From the NCBI GenBank assembly GCA_029060305.1, contig JAIDUG010000007.1:1-64000 (forward strand): a stretch of DNA of 64,000 nucleotides, in the 5' to 3' direction. How positions within the stretch are numbered: position 1 is the stretch's first letter; every line of letters starts with the position of its first letter. Source of the DNA: Ruminococcus sp. GTDB taxonomy: Bacteria > Bacillota > Clostridia > Oscillospirales > Ruminococcaceae. Below, one piece after another: positions 34,440 through 42,542 of the stretch. The notes beneath the pieces were generated by a model. It saw nothing but the letters and a program-made list of their open reading frames with translations. It made no database searches and was not told the DNA's origin. A program made the position numbers and the translations under genes.

Positions 34440-35119
34440 TGAAAGAACAGTTTCAAAGAACGGAATTATTACTGGGTACTGAGGCTATGGAAGTCCTCAG
34501 TAAATCCCGTGTGGCTGTATTCGGAGTAGGTGGTGTAGGCGGTCACGTTGCAGAAGCTCTTGTGCGTTCCGGAATAGGTGCGATAGATATTATTGACAAT
34601 GACGATGTTTGCATAAGCAACATAAACAGACAGATTTTTGCGACACTCAGTACAGTAGGAATGAAAAAAACTCAGTCGGCAATGAAACGCCTGCTTGATA
34701 TAAACCCCGATTGCAGAATAACTCCGCATAATATTTTCTTTATGCCTGATACCGCTGATATGATTGACTTCACACAATACGACTATGTTGTTGACGCAAT
34801 AGATACAATAACAGGAAAAATTGAAATAATTATGCGTTCACAGAAATCCGGAGTATCTGTTATAAGCTCAATGGGAGCAGGAAATAAAATTGACCCGACT
34901 GCTTTTGAAGTTGCGGATATATATAAAACTTCGGTTTGTCCGCTTGCACGTGTGATGAGACGTGAACTCAAAAAACGTAATGTGAAAAAACTGAAAGTTG
35001 TTTACTCAAAGGAACAGCCTGTAGTAAGCCGTCCCGACTTCCCTGCTTCTAACTCTTTTGTGCCATCCGTTGCCGGACTTATTATTGCCGGAGAAGTTAT
35101 AAAAGACCTTACAAAATAA
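34436..35119 (+). CDS. tcdA: tRNA threonylcarbamoyladenosine dehydratase (TcdA/ThiF family)
   Basis: It uses ATP to dehydrate t6A37 to the cyclic form in ANN-decoding tRNAs. The 227-aa E1-like protein has nucleotide-binding GVGGVGGHVAEALVRSG, NDDVCISNINRQ and the downstream MGAGNKIDPT motif. The cysteine of VCPLARVMRREL matches the family. ATGATG at 34436-34441 overlaps the ychF stop; either ATG may start translation. Confidence 0.92.
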   Translation: MMKEQFQRTELLLGTEAMEVLSKSRVAVFGVGGVGGHVAEALVRSGIGAIDIIDNDDVCISNINRQIFATLSTVGMKKTQSAMKRLLDINPDCRITPHNIFFMPDTADMIDFTQYDYVVDAIDTITGKIEIIMRSQKSGVSVISSMGAGNKIDPTAFEVADIYKTSVCPLARVMRRELKKRNVKKLKVVYSKEQPVVSRPDFPASNSFVPSVAGLIIAGEVIKDLTK

Positions 35120-35122
35120 CAA

Positions 35123-35155
35123 AAAAGACAGTCATTCAAGACTGTCTTTTCTTTA
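35123..35155. terminator. Bidirectional terminator between tcdA and the GH105 gene
   Basis: AAAAGACAGTC pairs with GACTGTCTTTT (11 bp) around a 6-nt loop, with A-tract before and T-tract after, so it works both ways. The stop codon of the minus-strand GH105 gene (35136-35138) lies within the loop. Confidence 0.88.
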
Positions 35156-36263
35156 TTTCAACATACGCCATAATGTAAGGTGCAATACCTTTTGCATCAT
35201 TTGAAACAACTTTTTCGCTGAGATAGTATTTTTCAGAACCGTCACGGTTTTCTGCTCCGCCAAGTCCTGCCATAAGACATATATTTTTCAGTACGGGAAT
35301 TTTTTCAGGAGAGATATATTTTTCCGTCACTGAACTGAAAGCATTCAGTCCGGCAGTAAGTATATTTTTTCCGGAAATTCCCATATCAGCAGACTTTACG
35401 GCAGAATAAGCAAAAAGAAGTGTACCGCTTGTTTCCGTGTAATTTCCGTCAGCTTTTGGCTTTGCAGGTAACTGGCATAATGTACCGTCGGGATTTGTAC
35501 AGGCTGTCAGTGATTCAAGCAGTCCGACAAGCATTTCCGCACATAAAGTATACAGACGGTGATTTTTCTGAACTATTCCGCATAAATCAGCAAGTCCGGC
35601 ACAAAACCAACCCATTGCCCTCAGCCAAAATTCAGAAGAAAGACCGGTTTCAGCGTTTGCCCAGCACTGAGAACGTTTTTCATCATAACCGTGAAAATAA
35701 AGACCTGTTTTCCTGTCGCACATCAGTCTGCGGACGTTTTCAAGCTGTGAATATATATCTTCATAAATATCAGTACCTGAAATTTCAGCGTATTCCGCCA
35801 TAAACGGAAACGCCATATATATACCGTCAAGCCATAACTGATACGGATAAATCGCTTTGTGCCAGAAGTTTCCGTTTTCAAGACGTGGCTGTCTTTCAAG
35901 CTGTGAGTATATTTTTTCAAGGGATTTTCTGTAACGTTTTTCGCCTGTCTTGCGGAAAAGATAAATCAGATTTTTACCGCCGTTTATGTTGTCAAGGTTG
36001 AAGTCTTCAGTCCGCATAGTAGGAATACTTCCGTCACATATATATGCGTCTGTAAAATTTATTGCGTATTCAAGCAGTTGATTATTTCCTGTAAGTTCGT
36101 AAAGCATTGTAACAGCTTTTATCATACAGTTATCAATGTAATTCCACTTTGCCGGTTTCTGAAAAACAGAGTTTTCCCTGTTCCATATCGGCGAAAGAGG
36201 TTCAGACGGCAGAATAAGATTTTCTATATATGATTCAACAATTATGTCAGCGATAGTTTTCAT
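35136..36263 (-). CDS. GH105 unsaturated uronyl hydrolase (YteR-like)
   Basis: It releases the 4,5-unsaturated uronic acid left by polysaccharide lyases, as YteR does on rhamnogalacturonan. The 375-aa (alpha/alpha)6-barrel has D146 in YQLWLDGIYM, matching the YteR general acid (Asp143), and D91 in FNLDNINGG. There is no signal peptide, so it acts on imported oligosaccharides. It overlaps the ABC permease gene by 4 bp, which supports import by the adjacent system. The exact substrate (pectin, or other uronide-containing glycan) is not shown by the sequence. Confidence 0.88.
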   Translation of the reverse strand: MKTIADIIVESYIENLILPSEPLSPIWNRENSVFQKPAKWNYIDNCMIKAVTMLYELTGNNQLLEYAINFTDAYICDGSIPTMRTEDFNLDNINGGKNLIYLFRKTGEKRYRKSLEKIYSQLERQPRLENGNFWHKAIYPYQLWLDGIYMAFPFMAEYAEISGTDIYEDIYSQLENVRRLMCDRKTGLYFHGYDEKRSQCWANAETGLSSEFWLRAMGWFCAGLADLCGIVQKNHRLYTLCAEMLVGLLESLTACTNPDGTLCQLPAKPKADGNYTETSGTLLFAYSAVKSADMGISGKNILTAGLNAFSSVTEKYISPEKIPVLKNICLMAGLGGAENRDGSEKYYLSEKVVSNDAKGIAPYIMAYVEIKKRQS

Positions 36264-37084
36264 TTTGAAAGACCTCCGGTAGTTATACCTACAAATTTTT
36301 TCTGTGCCAGTGCAAATATAGTTACTGACGGTATAAGTCCTATAACGGACATTGCAATTATTTTACATACTTCATAGCCCTGTCCGGTACTGTCCACGGA
36401 CGTTCTGAGGGCAAGGGATAAAGTGTATTTTTCAGTTGAATTTATGAATATAAGCGGATTTATAAAATCGTTCATAGTCCACAGGAAATTGAATACTACT
36501 ATCGAAATCACCGCCGGTTTTATACACGGAATCAGCACATATACAAGTGTGCCGATAGTACCGCAACCGTCAAGCCGTGATGCTTCGTCAAGTTCTTTCG
36601 GCAGACCTCTGAAAAACTGAATCAGTATAAATACGAACATTCCCTCACACGCAAACAACGACGGTACTGTCAGCGGAATGTAGCTGTCAAGGAATCCCAG
36701 TTTATTCCAGAACATATACATAGGCATAACGGTGACTATTGCAGGCATGAACATTCCGACCATGAGAAGTGAAAAGAAGAATTTTTTCAGCGGAAAATCA
36801 AATCTTGCGAATCCGTATGCAACCAGTACTGACGATACAACGGCAAATACTGTTTTCGGAATAATTATCAGAAACGTGTTGAAAAAGTAATATCCCATTG
36901 AATAACCTGTATTTGTTTTCCACGCCCTTATGTAAACACTGAAATCGAAATTTTCCGGCAGAAACCATACAGAGCTATATATTTCCTTGTTGGACTTGAA
37001 AGAAGCTCCGACAAGCCATAACAAAGGGTACAGCATAAAAACTCCTATAAAAGTGAGTATTATATATGTAAAAGTTTTTTTCAT
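36260..37084 (-). CDS. Carbohydrate ABC transporter permease (CUT1, MsmG-like)
   Basis: The inner of two permease subunits for oligosaccharide import. The 274-aa protein has six predicted transmembrane helices and the EAA loop EASRLDGCGTIGTLVYVLIP, which docks the ATPase. Start overlaps the end of the partner permease by 4 bp. No ATP-binding subunit is encoded in this locus; CUT1 systems in Firmicutes often share an MsmK-type ATPase encoded elsewhere. Confidence 0.92.
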   Translation of the reverse strand: MKKTFTYIILTFIGVFMLYPLLWLVGASFKSNKEIYSSVWFLPENFDFSVYIRAWKTNTGYSMGYYFFNTFLIIIPKTVFAVVSSVLVAYGFARFDFPLKKFFFSLLMVGMFMPAIVTVMPMYMFWNKLGFLDSYIPLTVPSLFACEGMFVFILIQFFRGLPKELDEASRLDGCGTIGTLVYVLIPCIKPAVISIVVFNFLWTMNDFINPLIFINSTEKYTLSLALRTSVDSTGQGYEVCKIIAMSVIGLIPSVTIFALAQKKFVGITTGGLSK

Positions 37085-37968
37085 AGTGAATCACTCCGGT
37101 TTTTTCCTGTAATCCTGAACATTATGCACACTATAACCGCCGTAATTACAAGCAACACCCAAGATATAGCGTTTGCATAACCGGCATTGTGATAACTGAA
37201 CATCTCGTCATAAATCAACATTCCAACTGTATATGTACTTTTCATAGGATTGCCCTCAGTAATCATATAAGGAGCGTTAAATTCCTGCAAAGCTGATATA
37301 GTCTGCAATATTACGTTTATAAAAATTGTATTTTTCATAAGAGGAAGCGTTATACTGAAAAAAGCCCTCACACTTCCGCAACCGTCCACACGTGATGCCT
37401 CATAATACTCTTTCGGAATTTCCTTGATAGCAGTCAGAAATATAATCATAGTAGAACCAAATTCCCATAGTCTGAGAAGTATTATTATAAACAGAGCGTA
37501 TCTCTCATCACCGTACCAGCTTACAGCGGACAGTCCTAACATTTCAAGAAACTGGTTGACAAGACCGTCACTTGTAAAAAGGTACTGCCACATTATTGCA
37601 ACGGCAAGATTAGAGCCGAGTATCGACGGTATATAAAAAGCTGTTCTGTAAAAACCTATTCCCTTTATGTTGATACTGAGAAGAAGTGCCGTCAGCAGTG
37701 AGACAATTATTTTCAGCGGTACGAAAATTACAGTATATTTTAAAGTCACTCCTACCGCTTTCAGAAAATTTCTGTCAGTCAGCATTTTACTGTAGTTTTC
37801 GAGACCGATAAATTCGGGACTATGTATATTGTCATAATGTGTAAGCCCTGTCAAAAAAGAACACACAAACGGATATACAATAAACAATATACTTCCGATT
37901 ATGAACGGAGTGATAAGAAAAAGTCCTGTAAATCTGCTTACTCCGACGGGATTGTTGTATTTTTTAAT
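37081..37968 (-). CDS. Carbohydrate ABC transporter permease (CUT1, MsmF-like), probable ATT start
   Basis: The second permease subunit, with EAA loop EASRVDGCGSVRAFFSITLP. The only ordinary start codon is a TTG at 37887, which would cut off most of the first membrane helix (268 aa). Reading upstream in frame, NPVGVSRFTGLFLITPFIIG completes the normal CUT1 N-terminus. The best initiation site is ATT at 37968, with AAAGGTGGG 6 nt upstream; between the binding-protein stop (38017) and 37887 there is no in-frame ATG, GTG or TTG upstream of it. That gives 295 aa, the usual length. The gene follows the binding-protein gene in the same reading frame. Confidence 0.82.
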   Translation of the reverse strand: MKKYNNPVGVSRFTGLFLITPFIIGSILFIVYPFVCSFLTGLTHYDNIHSPEFIGLENYSKMLTDRNFLKAVGVTLKYTVIFVPLKIIVSLLTALLLSINIKGIGFYRTAFYIPSILGSNLAVAIMWQYLFTSDGLVNQFLEMLGLSAVSWYGDERYALFIIILLRLWEFGSTMIIFLTAIKEIPKEYYEASRVDGCGSVRAFFSITLPLMKNTIFINVILQTISALQEFNAPYMITEGNPMKSTYTVGMLIYDEMFSYHNAGYANAISWVLLVITAVIVCIMFRITGKNRSDSL

Positions 37969-38016
37969 ATTGTTCCCACCTTTCCTTATACTTTTTTGTG
38001 TATATGTAATTTCCTG

Positions 38017-39315
38017 TCAATGTTTTATACTGTCAAGATAGCTTTTCATATTGTCGTAAAGTTCCTGAGCGGTTTTTCTTACGTCTGCCGAGTTATAGGA
38101 AATCTGTTCTATAGCTGTATTGTAAAACTCTTTCATTCGTGCAAGTTCCATATACGGACTGATTGTTACAGTATCCATAGATTCAAGCATTTCACCATTC
38201 TGATACGCAAGACCTTTAAGTTTTCCTGTTTCCTCAAGCCTTTCCGATGCGTAACGTGATGCAGGAATACCTCTTGACGTTCCGAGAATATCCGCACAGT
38301 CAGGATTATTCAGCAGAAAATCTATAAAAGCTCCTGATTCGTCGGGGTACTGAGTATTTGCGGAAACTGCATACATAAGCGAGGGCTTGACAAACCACCC
38401 GCCTGAATTTCCGTCATTATCCGTAAGAAAAGCCCCTGCTTCAAGTACACCTTCGTCAAGTACAGATTCGTATTTTCCTACAGCACTTCCCCATTCAAGC
38501 ACCCCTGCGATATTACCGCTTATAAACTCCGGCGACTGATACAAGGCGGTGTTGCCGTCCTCGTCTGTACGTGTGCGGACGTTTCGGATAACGTGGTTAT
38601 CTTCAAGCCGTTTGTAAAATTCAAGGGCTTTTTCAATATCGTCAACACTGAAATTCATGTTTCCGTCCATATCAATGAAAGTTTTTCCGGTTGTCTGCTG
38701 AACGTACACCACCGCCAAATACCACGCTGTACCACCGGACTGTATATCAAGGTCAATGGGATAACGTCCGTAAGGCTCGAATATTTTTCCGAGTGAAATA
38801 AGTTCGTCCCAAGTTTCCGGATAAGATGCACCCACCTGCTCAAATATCTTTGAATTATAGAAAAGTCCACGTCCGGACAATGAGACAGCTATCGCATTAA
38901 GATGACCGTTCATTGTGCCGAATGACAGAATTTCGTCGTCAAATCCCGACAAATCAAGGAAATTATCAAGTCTGCTGAGGTCATAAAAGCCCTCGCCGTC
39001 CTCTGAGAGAACAGTAAGCCAGTCATAATTTATCTGCATAATATCTGGTTCAGAGCCACCGCTAATCTGAGTATTTATTTTTTCCGTCCAGCCGTCCCAA
39101 CCGCCGTACTCCGCTTTTATTTCAATATCAGGGTGTAAGCTGTTCCATAGTTCTATGGCTTTCAGAGTAGCTTCGTGCCGGTCGTCTCCGCCCCACCAAG
39201 AAAACCTCAATGTGCAACCGTCAAGACTGTTATCCGGTGACGCTTTTTCAGCAGTATCTTTTCCACAGGCAGAGAGAACCAAAGTACAAACAACAAGTAT
39301 TGATATTTTTTTCAC
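38017..39315 (-). CDS. Extracellular sugar-binding lipoprotein (CUT1)
   Basis: The solute-binding component of the transporter. The 432-aa protein has a signal peptide and lipobox LSAC with lipidated C16. The mature part begins after a short linker with LRFSWWGGDDRHEATLKAIE and contains SGGSEPDIMQINYDWL, typical of oligosaccharide-binding family 1 proteins. First gene of the GH105-ABC operon, with promoter at 39354-39382. Confidence 0.92.
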   Translation of the reverse strand: MKKISILVVCTLVLSACGKDTAEKASPDNSLDGCTLRFSWWGGDDRHEATLKAIELWNSLHPDIEIKAEYGGWDGWTEKINTQISGGSEPDIMQINYDWLTVLSEDGEGFYDLSRLDNFLDLSGFDDEILSFGTMNGHLNAIAVSLSGRGLFYNSKIFEQVGASYPETWDELISLGKIFEPYGRYPIDLDIQSGGTAWYLAVVYVQQTTGKTFIDMDGNMNFSVDDIEKALEFYKRLEDNHVIRNVRTRTDEDGNTALYQSPEFISGNIAGVLEWGSAVGKYESVLDEGVLEAGAFLTDNDGNSGGWFVKPSLMYAVSANTQYPDESGAFIDFLLNNPDCADILGTSRGIPASRYASERLEETGKLKGLAYQNGEMLESMDTVTISPYMELARMKEFYNTAIEQISYNSADVRKTAQELYDNMKSYLDSIKH

Positions 39316-39353
39316 ACATAAAACTCCCTCTGAAAATATAATTATTTGTATAT

Positions 39354-39382
39354 ATTATAATATATTTTCCGGAAAAAATCAA
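39354..39382 (-). promoter_or_regulatory. Promoter of the sugar ABC/GH105 operon
   Basis: Minus-strand TTGATT (39382-39377), 17-nt spacer, TATAAT (39359-39354), 39 bp before the binding-protein start. No operator or catabolite-responsive element was recognised. Confidence 0.7.
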
Positions 39383-39678
39383 CCCCCGAAATTCCACATA
39401 TGATTCGTCATAATATACAGATTAAGCACTGTCAGATTGTTGCAGTATACAAAAATAAAATCCGCTTTAATTAAAACTTATAATATAAATTCTTTCCTAT
39501 TTAAAAAGGGAGATTTTCCGAAACATCATTTCCGGAGATAAAATATATTTTTTGTACATTCTGACATATAAAAAATTTTTTTCGTCTTTGGACTTTGTAT
39601 ATTTTTCAAGTACTGTTTTTCTGAAAAAACACTCAAAAATTTATGACATTTTTTGTAAACATATTGCAAAATTCAGCA
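39383..39678. other. AT-rich intergenic region without a recognised gene
   Basis: Between the sugar operon (leftward) and nfeD (rightward). It is strongly AT-rich with several A- and T-runs. I see no open reading frame of note, tRNA or recognised RNA motif. It may hold regulatory sites for the two divergent operons. Confidence 0.6.
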
Positions 39679-39693
39679 GAATATGATAATATA
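39665..39693 (+). promoter_or_regulatory. Promoter of nfeD-SPFH operon
   Basis: TTGCAA, a 17-nt spacer and TAATAT upstream of the GGGAGGTGG Shine-Dalgarno at 39701-39709. Confidence 0.55.
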
Positions 39694-39714
39694 TAATAAA
39701 GGGAGGTGGTTGCC

Positions 39715-40146
39715 GTGAATATAATATTATGGGCGGTTGCGGTAGTGGTATTTGTTGTGGCAGAGGTTATGACGGTACAGCTTGTATCGGTATGGCTTGC
39801 GGTGGGAGCTTTCATAACTATGATTATTACACACTTTACAGACCTGAAATTTTCCGGACAGTTGGCGGTATTTATCGTAAGCTCCGCAATACTCCTCGCA
39901 GTTACTTTTCCGATTATCAAAAAATTCCGGAAGAACAGAAACTACACTCCGACAAATGCTGAACTCAATACCGGAAAACAAGCAGTTGTAATTGAGGAAA
40001 TAAACACACGTTCCGGCACAGGTCGTGTAACTCTCAACGGTGTTGACTGGAAGGCAGTTTCGGACGAAGTGATTCCTGTGGACAGCATAGTGACAGTAAA
40101 ATCAGTTGACAGTGCAAAATTAATAGTTACGCTTAAGGAGGCATAA
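39715..40146 (+). CDS. NfeD family membrane protein
   Basis: A 143-aa protein with two or three N-terminal hydrophobic helices (about 1-75), then a C-terminal OB-fold domain (about 85-143: NTGKQAVVIEEIN, GRVTLNGVDWKAVS). NfeD proteins act with an SPFH/stomatin partner in membrane microdomains, and the SPFH gene follows 2 bp later. I start at the GTG at 39715, 8 nt after GGAGG; the GTG at 39706 is inside the Shine-Dalgarno. Confidence 0.88.
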   Translation: MNIILWAVAVVVFVVAEVMTVQLVSVWLAVGAFITMIITHFTDLKFSGQLAVFIVSSAILLAVTFPIIKKFRKNRNYTPTNAELNTGKQAVVIEEINTRSGTGRVTLNGVDWKAVSDEVIPVDSIVTVKSVDSAKLIVTLKEA

Positions 40147-40148
40147 TT

Positions 40149-41126
40149 ATGAATGGTATTGGTGGTATTATAATTGCGTTTGTTATTGTCTTTATTCTCA
40201 TTCTGATAATAAGGTGCATAAGAATTGTACCTCAGGCACACGTATTTGTCATTGAACGTTTCGGCTCTTTTCATGCCGAATGGCAGACAGGAATACATAT
40301 GTGTATACCGTTCATTGACAGGATTGCAGGTAAAATATCAATCAAGGAAAAAGTTGTTGACTTCAAACCACAGCCGGTAATAACAAAAGACAACGTAACA
40401 ATGCAGATAGATACGGTTGTATTCTATCAGATTACTGATGCTAAACAATATATTTACGGTGTGGAAAATCCCTTGCAGGCTATCGAAAACCTTTCCGCTA
40501 CAACGCTCCGTAATATAATAGGCGAAATGGAACTTGATTCAACGCTCACGTCAAGGGACATCATAAACACTAAAATAACGGCTACTCTTGACCAGGCTAC
40601 AGACCGCTGGGGTATAAAGGTAAACCGTGTGGAACTGAAAAATATTCTTCCGCCACGTGAGATTCAGGACGCTATGGAAAAACAAATGAAAGCTGAACGT
40701 GAACGCCGTGAAAAGATTCTTCAGGCTGAAGGTGACAAGAAGTCTCAGGTACTTGTTGCAGAGGGTGAAAAAGAGTCTCAGATTCTGAGGGCTCAGGCAA
40801 AAAAAGAGTCTGCAATCCTTGAGGCAGAAGCTGAAAAACAAGCTATGATTTTACGTGCAGATGCTGAACGTGAAAGACAGATTCTTGAGGCTACCGGTCA
40901 GGCAGAAGCTATCGCCCTTGTACAGCAGGCACTGGCTGACAGTCTTGTAAAACTCAACAACGCCTCTCCGAATGAGCAGGTACTTCGCCTGAAAGCACTT
41001 GAGGCTTTCGGAAAAGTCGCTGACGGAAAAGCTACTAAAATTATAATTCCGAGTGAAATACAGGGTATTGCAGGTCTTGCAACAAGTATCAAAGAAATTT
41101 CTGCTAACGACAAAATCTCAGACTAA
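40149..41126 (+). CDS. SPFH/Band 7 (stomatin/QmcA-like) protein
   Basis: A 325-aa membrane scaffold protein. One N-terminal membrane helix (about 5-24), a Band 7 domain (about 26-190: VPQAHVFVIERFG, VDFKPQPVITKDNVT) and a long charged coiled coil (about 170-265) with an 11-12-residue AEGEKESQILRA-type repeat, then a tail. Such proteins oligomerise into membrane rafts or cage structures. The preceding nfeD gene makes the standard two-gene operon. Confidence 0.92.
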   Translation: MNGIGGIIIAFVIVFILILIIRCIRIVPQAHVFVIERFGSFHAEWQTGIHMCIPFIDRIAGKISIKEKVVDFKPQPVITKDNVTMQIDTVVFYQITDAKQYIYGVENPLQAIENLSATTLRNIIGEMELDSTLTSRDIINTKITATLDQATDRWGIKVNRVELKNILPPREIQDAMEKQMKAERERREKILQAEGDKKSQVLVAEGEKESQILRAQAKKESAILEAEAEKQAMILRADAERERQILEATGQAEAIALVQQALADSLVKLNNASPNEQVLRLKALEAFGKVADGKATKIIIPSEIQGIAGLATSIKEISANDKISD

Positions 41127-41192
41127 TATCCAATTCTATACATTTGGTACAATTTACACAATATACTCACTTTATTTCGTCTAATATGTCAA

Positions 41193-41221
41193 TTGAAATT
41201 TTTTCCTTTATGTGATATAAT
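41193..41221 (+). promoter_or_regulatory. Promoter of the first dockerin gene
   Basis: TTGAAA (41193-41198), 17-nt spacer ending TGTGA, TATAAT (41216-41221), followed by AAGGAGG before the ATG at 41258. Confidence 0.75.
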
Positions 41222-41257
41222 ATAAAATGGAATAAAAATAATTCAAGGAGGTATGAC

Positions 41258-42370
41258 ATGAAAAGTTTAATCATTGGTCTTTTATGTGCTACTATGGCAG
41301 GAACTGCAACACAAAATACCGCATCAGATACCGATTATATCCCTACAAACAACATATTCATTCCCAACAGAGACAGAAGCATAACCGAAACTGTAATTTC
41401 AGGCGATGCAAACTGCGACGGAAAACTCAATATTGCTGACGCTGTAATTCTTCAGAGCTACCTCACAAAAGATTTCAACGAGGTCAATGACCTGTCACGC
41501 CTTGATATAAATTTTGACGGAATTATTGATTCTTTTGATATTATTGTCATGCGTCAGACTATCTTACACCCAGAAGAAGCCGTTGAGCGTGTATATTCAA
41601 TTGATATGCTTAATTCAACGGACAGTTTTACTCAGCATGACGGTATCTTTACAAATTCCGAAGAAGTTTCTTCATATCTTTCGGAATTTATTTCAGACCC
41701 CTCCGAAGTACAGAAGTATCTTGACCGTTACGACGATACTTTCTTTGAGGACAATAACCTTGTACTTGTACCGATAATGCAGGAAAGAGGCAAGGGCATT
41801 TATTACGATATAACAGGTTTCGGAAAAATACGTCCCAATTCAAAAGCACGGGTAGCAGGAACAGAATTGTTCCTTTCGCTCTCCACTAATTATGATGCTT
41901 ACAAAATGATTTATCCGGTGACAAATACGCCGTTACTGGTACAGGCAAGTATTCCGAAATATCATAGCAGTGAAAACGATTATGTTTCAGTATTCGACGA
42001 AAGCGAAAATACAACGCATATGTCGTCACATACCTACTTCTCCCCCGACGGTACAGAAGAAATAATAATTACTCAGGAAACTGTAAACAATAATTTAAGT
42101 GATATAAGAGTTTTCCGCAGAACCGGTAAAATTTCTTTTCAGGCTCTCACCTATATGACAGGTCGTGGCGAAAAGCCTTTCAAGGACGATGGCGAATGGT
42201 ACGTTGACGATGAAGGAAACGATGTTTTCGGAAATGAAACAACCTACAGTATTACGTGGCTTGATAATGCTATCACTATTGAACACCTTATCAGTAACGA
42301 TAACTGGGAAAAAGTCCATATACCTTTTGACAGCGATAATCTTACATCAGAGTACTATAAAAAATCATAA
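41258..42370 (+). CDS. Secreted protein with N-terminal type I dockerin
   Basis: A 370-aa protein with a short signal peptide (about 1-22). A type I dockerin occupies about 47-105: two Ca-binding loops, GDANCDGKLNIADAV and LDINFDGIIDSFD. Dockerins plug into cohesins on scaffoldins. The rest, about 110-370, is not a recognised glycoside hydrolase; it has an ERGKGIYYDI segment and a YFSPDGTEEIIIT segment shared with the neighbouring gene. The dockerin is N-terminal rather than C-terminal, which is unusual. The effector function is unknown; catalytic, inhibitory or structural roles are all possible. Confidence 0.82.
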   Translation: MKSLIIGLLCATMAGTATQNTASDTDYIPTNNIFIPNRDRSITETVISGDANCDGKLNIADAVILQSYLTKDFNEVNDLSRLDINFDGIIDSFDIIVMRQTILHPEEAVERVYSIDMLNSTDSFTQHDGIFTNSEEVSSYLSEFISDPSEVQKYLDRYDDTFFEDNNLVLVPIMQERGKGIYYDITGFGKIRPNSKARVAGTELFLSLSTNYDAYKMIYPVTNTPLLVQASIPKYHSSENDYVSVFDESENTTHMSSHTYFSPDGTEEIIITQETVNNNLSDIRVFRRTGKISFQALTYMTGRGEKPFKDDGEWYVDDEGNDVFGNETTYSITWLDNAITIEHLISNDNWEKVHIPFDSDNLTSEYYKKS

Positions 42371-42377
42371 TATTTAC

Positions 42378-42415
42378 AAAGACGTGTTGCATTTTTGTGA
42401 TACGTCTTTTTTGTG
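42378..42415 (+). terminator. Intrinsic terminator after the first dockerin gene
   Basis: AAAGACGT pairs with ACGTCTTT, with a partly paired interior, followed by a T-run. Confidence 0.75.
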
Positions 42416-42470
42416 CATATTCCACAAACAACCACCTTTTTTTCCCCCCCGATTTCTTCTGTTTTTACTA

Positions 42471-42499
42471 TTGAAAATTTCCGAAAAATGATGTATAAT
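42471..42499 (+). promoter_or_regulatory. Promoter of the second dockerin gene
   Basis: TTGAAA (42471-42476), 17-nt spacer, TATAAT (42494-42499). Both dockerin genes use TTGAAA-17-TATAAT, fitting a duplicated unit including its promoter. Confidence 0.75.
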
Positions 42500-42542
42500 A
42501 TTGGATATGAACAAACCAATTTCCAACAATACGGAGGTAACC

